From positions 1 through 8,135 of the forward strand of contig PMTB01000181.1 in the NCBI GenBank assembly GCA_003167475.1: DNA of 8,135 nucleotides, in the 5' to 3' direction. Numbering within the stretch: the stretch's first letter is position 1; each line of letters opens with the position of its first letter. Under the pieces are notes generated by a model that saw nothing but the letters and a program-made list of their open reading frames with translations, searched no databases and was not told the DNA's origin. The position numbers were made by a program, and so were the translations under genes. Shown in pieces: positions 6,717-8,135 of this stretch. Source of the stretch: a candidate division FCPU426 bacterium (lineage in GTDB: Bacteria; Oederibacteriota; PGYV01; Palsa-1178).

Positions 6717-7361
6717 ATGCTCTTAGAAGGTTTTCTTTTAGGTATGCTCGGGCAGCTGGCCATAGGGCCTGTCTGTCTATATATATTGAATACGGCCATC
6801 AGCAGTGGACTTGCGGCGTCTGTCAGTTCCGTGCTTGGCGTGACACTTGCCGACGGGGTCTATATCCTGCTGGCGCTTACCGGCGTGTCCGGGTTTGTCA
6901 ATAATAAAAAACTGCAGGGGTATTTCAGGGCCATTGGCGGTGGAGTGCTTGTACTATTCGGGGCGTATATCATTTACAGTGTGTTTGCGGCCCACGCTGG
7001 GCCGAAGATATACGCGGCCGTCGGGGCCGGAAATTATCCGGATTATTTCCTTTCCGCATTCCTTCTCACAATATCAAACCCGATAACCATAATTTTCTGG
7101 TCCGGCGTATTCACACTGAATATAGCTGGAAAAGATCAAAAAAAAGGCAAATATCTTTTTGCTTTTGGCGCCGTAATGTCGACATTTGTATTTTTGACCG
7201 GCGTCGCCACGCTGGGAACCTTTGTTAATTTCTACTTCCCGCCGCAGGCAATAAAACTGCTGAACCTTTCCACAGGCACAGCCATAATCATATTTGGGGT
7301 TATTTTTTCATTGAAAAAAACCGTACCCGATAATAACGGGTCATTATCGGTGATAAAATGA
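6717..7361 (+). CDS. LysE/RhtB-family exporter
   Basis: A 214-residue, strongly hydrophobic protein of the usual length for the LysE/RhtB superfamily (about 200-220 residues). These inner-membrane proteins export amino acids or similar small molecules. The first helix carries the family glycine/proline signature in variant form, GQLAIGPVCLYIL (about residues 11-23), where most members have SPGP. It is followed by the typical second helix (SSVLGVTLADGVYILLALTG), a third (GGGVLVLFGAYIIYSVF), and the conserved SNPITIIFWSGVF at about 120-132. Five to six membrane helices are likely. The substrate cannot be told from sequence. It starts the downstream transporter block and is 18 bases from the MATE gene, so the two are probably cotranscribed. 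The C-terminal end overlaps an 8-bp perfect hairpin (7327-7334 with 7343-7350). Confidence 0.85.
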   Translation: MLLEGFLLGMLGQLAIGPVCLYILNTAISSGLAASVSSVLGVTLADGVYILLALTGVSGFVNNKKLQGYFRAIGGGVLVLFGAYIIYSVFAAHAGPKIYAAVGAGNYPDYFLSAFLLTISNPITIIFWSGVFTLNIAGKDQKKGKYLFAFGAVMSTFVFLTGVATLGTFVNFYFPPQAIKLLNLSTGTAIIIFGVIFSLKKTVPDNNGSLSVIK

Positions 7362-7379
7362 AAGCATTGGTAGTATTGT

Positions 7380-8135
7380 ATGGCTGACACGCCGCGCGAA
7401 CTTGAAAAAGGCGATATAACGAGGCACATGCTTTACTTAGGGATACCACTGCTCATCGTAAACCTTATGCAGAACCTCTTTTCCATATTCGACATGTTCC
7501 TGGTCGGCAGGCTCGGCGTGCATTCTTTGTCCGCCATCGCGGTTATCGGCTTCATATTTTCAACCTTTTGGTCCATCACGGGCGGGCTCATGGCCGGGGC
7601 CGTAGCCATCACCTCGCGCTGCTGCGGAAAGAAAGATTATGATACGCTCAAAAAAGCCATAGTGCACACCCTGTTCACGGCATACCTTGTGACCGCGGTT
7701 TACGTGGTCATTTCATATATTTTCAGGGACAACCTGCTCATATACTTCGGGGCAAAGGGTGAGACGCTGGAACTTGGCAGATACATATTCCAGACTTACC
7801 TCATATCAATACTCAATGACAGCGGACTTTTTGTTTTCCTGGCGATACTCCGCGCCACCGGCAATATCAACAGGCACTTTTACCTCGTCGTAATTTCCGT
7901 GGCGCTCAATACTTTATTTGAACCCTTGTTTATTTTTGGATGGCTCGGCCTGCCGAAACTCGGCCTCATGGGCGCGCCGCTGGCGCGGTTCATATCCTAC
8001 TTCGTGACCACCTGCATCATGGCATTCATACTCACAAGCACCGGAGGCATACTCAAAATAAAACGGGAGAATTTGAAACTTGACCCCGTATTCCTATGGA
8101 ATTATATAAAGCTCTCCGTTCCAGCCATTTTGCAG
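7380..8135 (+). CDS. MATE-family efflux transporter, 3'-truncated by the window edge
   Basis: The frame is open from the ATG at 7380 to the last base: 252 codons, about the N-terminal 55% of a MATE protein (usually about 450 residues). The start MADTPRELEKGDITRHMLYLGIPLLIVNLMQ matches the family pattern of a short charged leader followed by a proline-containing first helix. Next comes the signature FDMFLVGRLGVHSLSAIAV (about residues 38-56), then several helices and the conserved ILRATGNINRHF (about 159-170). Family members export drugs or other cationic or metabolic compounds across the inner membrane using Na+ or H+ gradients. The substrate here is unknown. There is no clear Shine-Dalgarno before the ATG, which suggests translation coupled to the LysE-family gene 18 bases upstream, perhaps through the short ORF at 7358-7387. 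Confidence 0.93.
   Translation, partial: MADTPRELEKGDITRHMLYLGIPLLIVNLMQNLFSIFDMFLVGRLGVHSLSAIAVIGFIFSTFWSITGGLMAGAVAITSRCCGKKDYDTLKKAIVHTLFTAYLVTAVYVVISYIFRDNLLIYFGAKGETLELGRYIFQTYLISILNDSGLFVFLAILRATGNINRHFYLVVISVALNTLFEPLFIFGWLGLPKLGLMGAPLARFISYFVTTCIMAFILTSTGGILKIKRENLKLDPVFLWNYIKLSVPAILQ

Overview
The window carries four genes, all on the + strand. Two are very large secreted polysaccharide-degrading enzymes (positions 2-3160 and 3362-6388). The other two are small-molecule membrane transporters (6717-7361 and 7380 to the right edge). The first and last genes are cut by the window edges. No rRNA, tRNA, CRISPR array or transposase gene is visible.

Left part: the first gene is a 5'-truncated family PL11 rhamnogalacturonan lyase followed by a Thr/Pro-rich linker, a CBM35/CBM6-like carbohydrate-binding module, a second Thr/Pro linker and a 100-residue C-terminal domain. 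The second gene fuses two different catalytic domains in one 1008-residue chain: a GH28 pectin hydrolase and a GH16 beta-glucanase, joined by Thr/Pro linkers and ending in the same kind of 100-residue domain. Together the two proteins would attack rhamnogalacturonan, polygalacturonan-type pectin and a beta-glucan outside the cell. The shared C-terminal domain probably handles secretion or surface attachment.

Repeats: each of the two enzyme genes is followed by a pair of short palindromic elements in inverted orientation, resembling REP/BIME elements. The two pairs belong to different sequence families. The second pair includes the stop codon of the GH28-GH16 gene.

Right part: after about 240 noncoding bases with one plausible sigma70-type promoter, a LysE/RhtB-type exporter gene and a MATE-type efflux gene follow 18 bases apart, probably as an operon. 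Nothing in the sequence links them to pectin breakdown.

Organism: the T-x-T-x-rich linkers, the FlgD/T9SS-like 'YPNPY' C-terminal domains, mid-range GC and the palindromic intergenic repeats suggest an uncultured Gram-negative plant-polymer degrader. The linker style recalls candidate phyla such as Goldbacteria or other FCB-like or Elusimicrobia-like lineages. This placement is inference from style, not from a marker gene.
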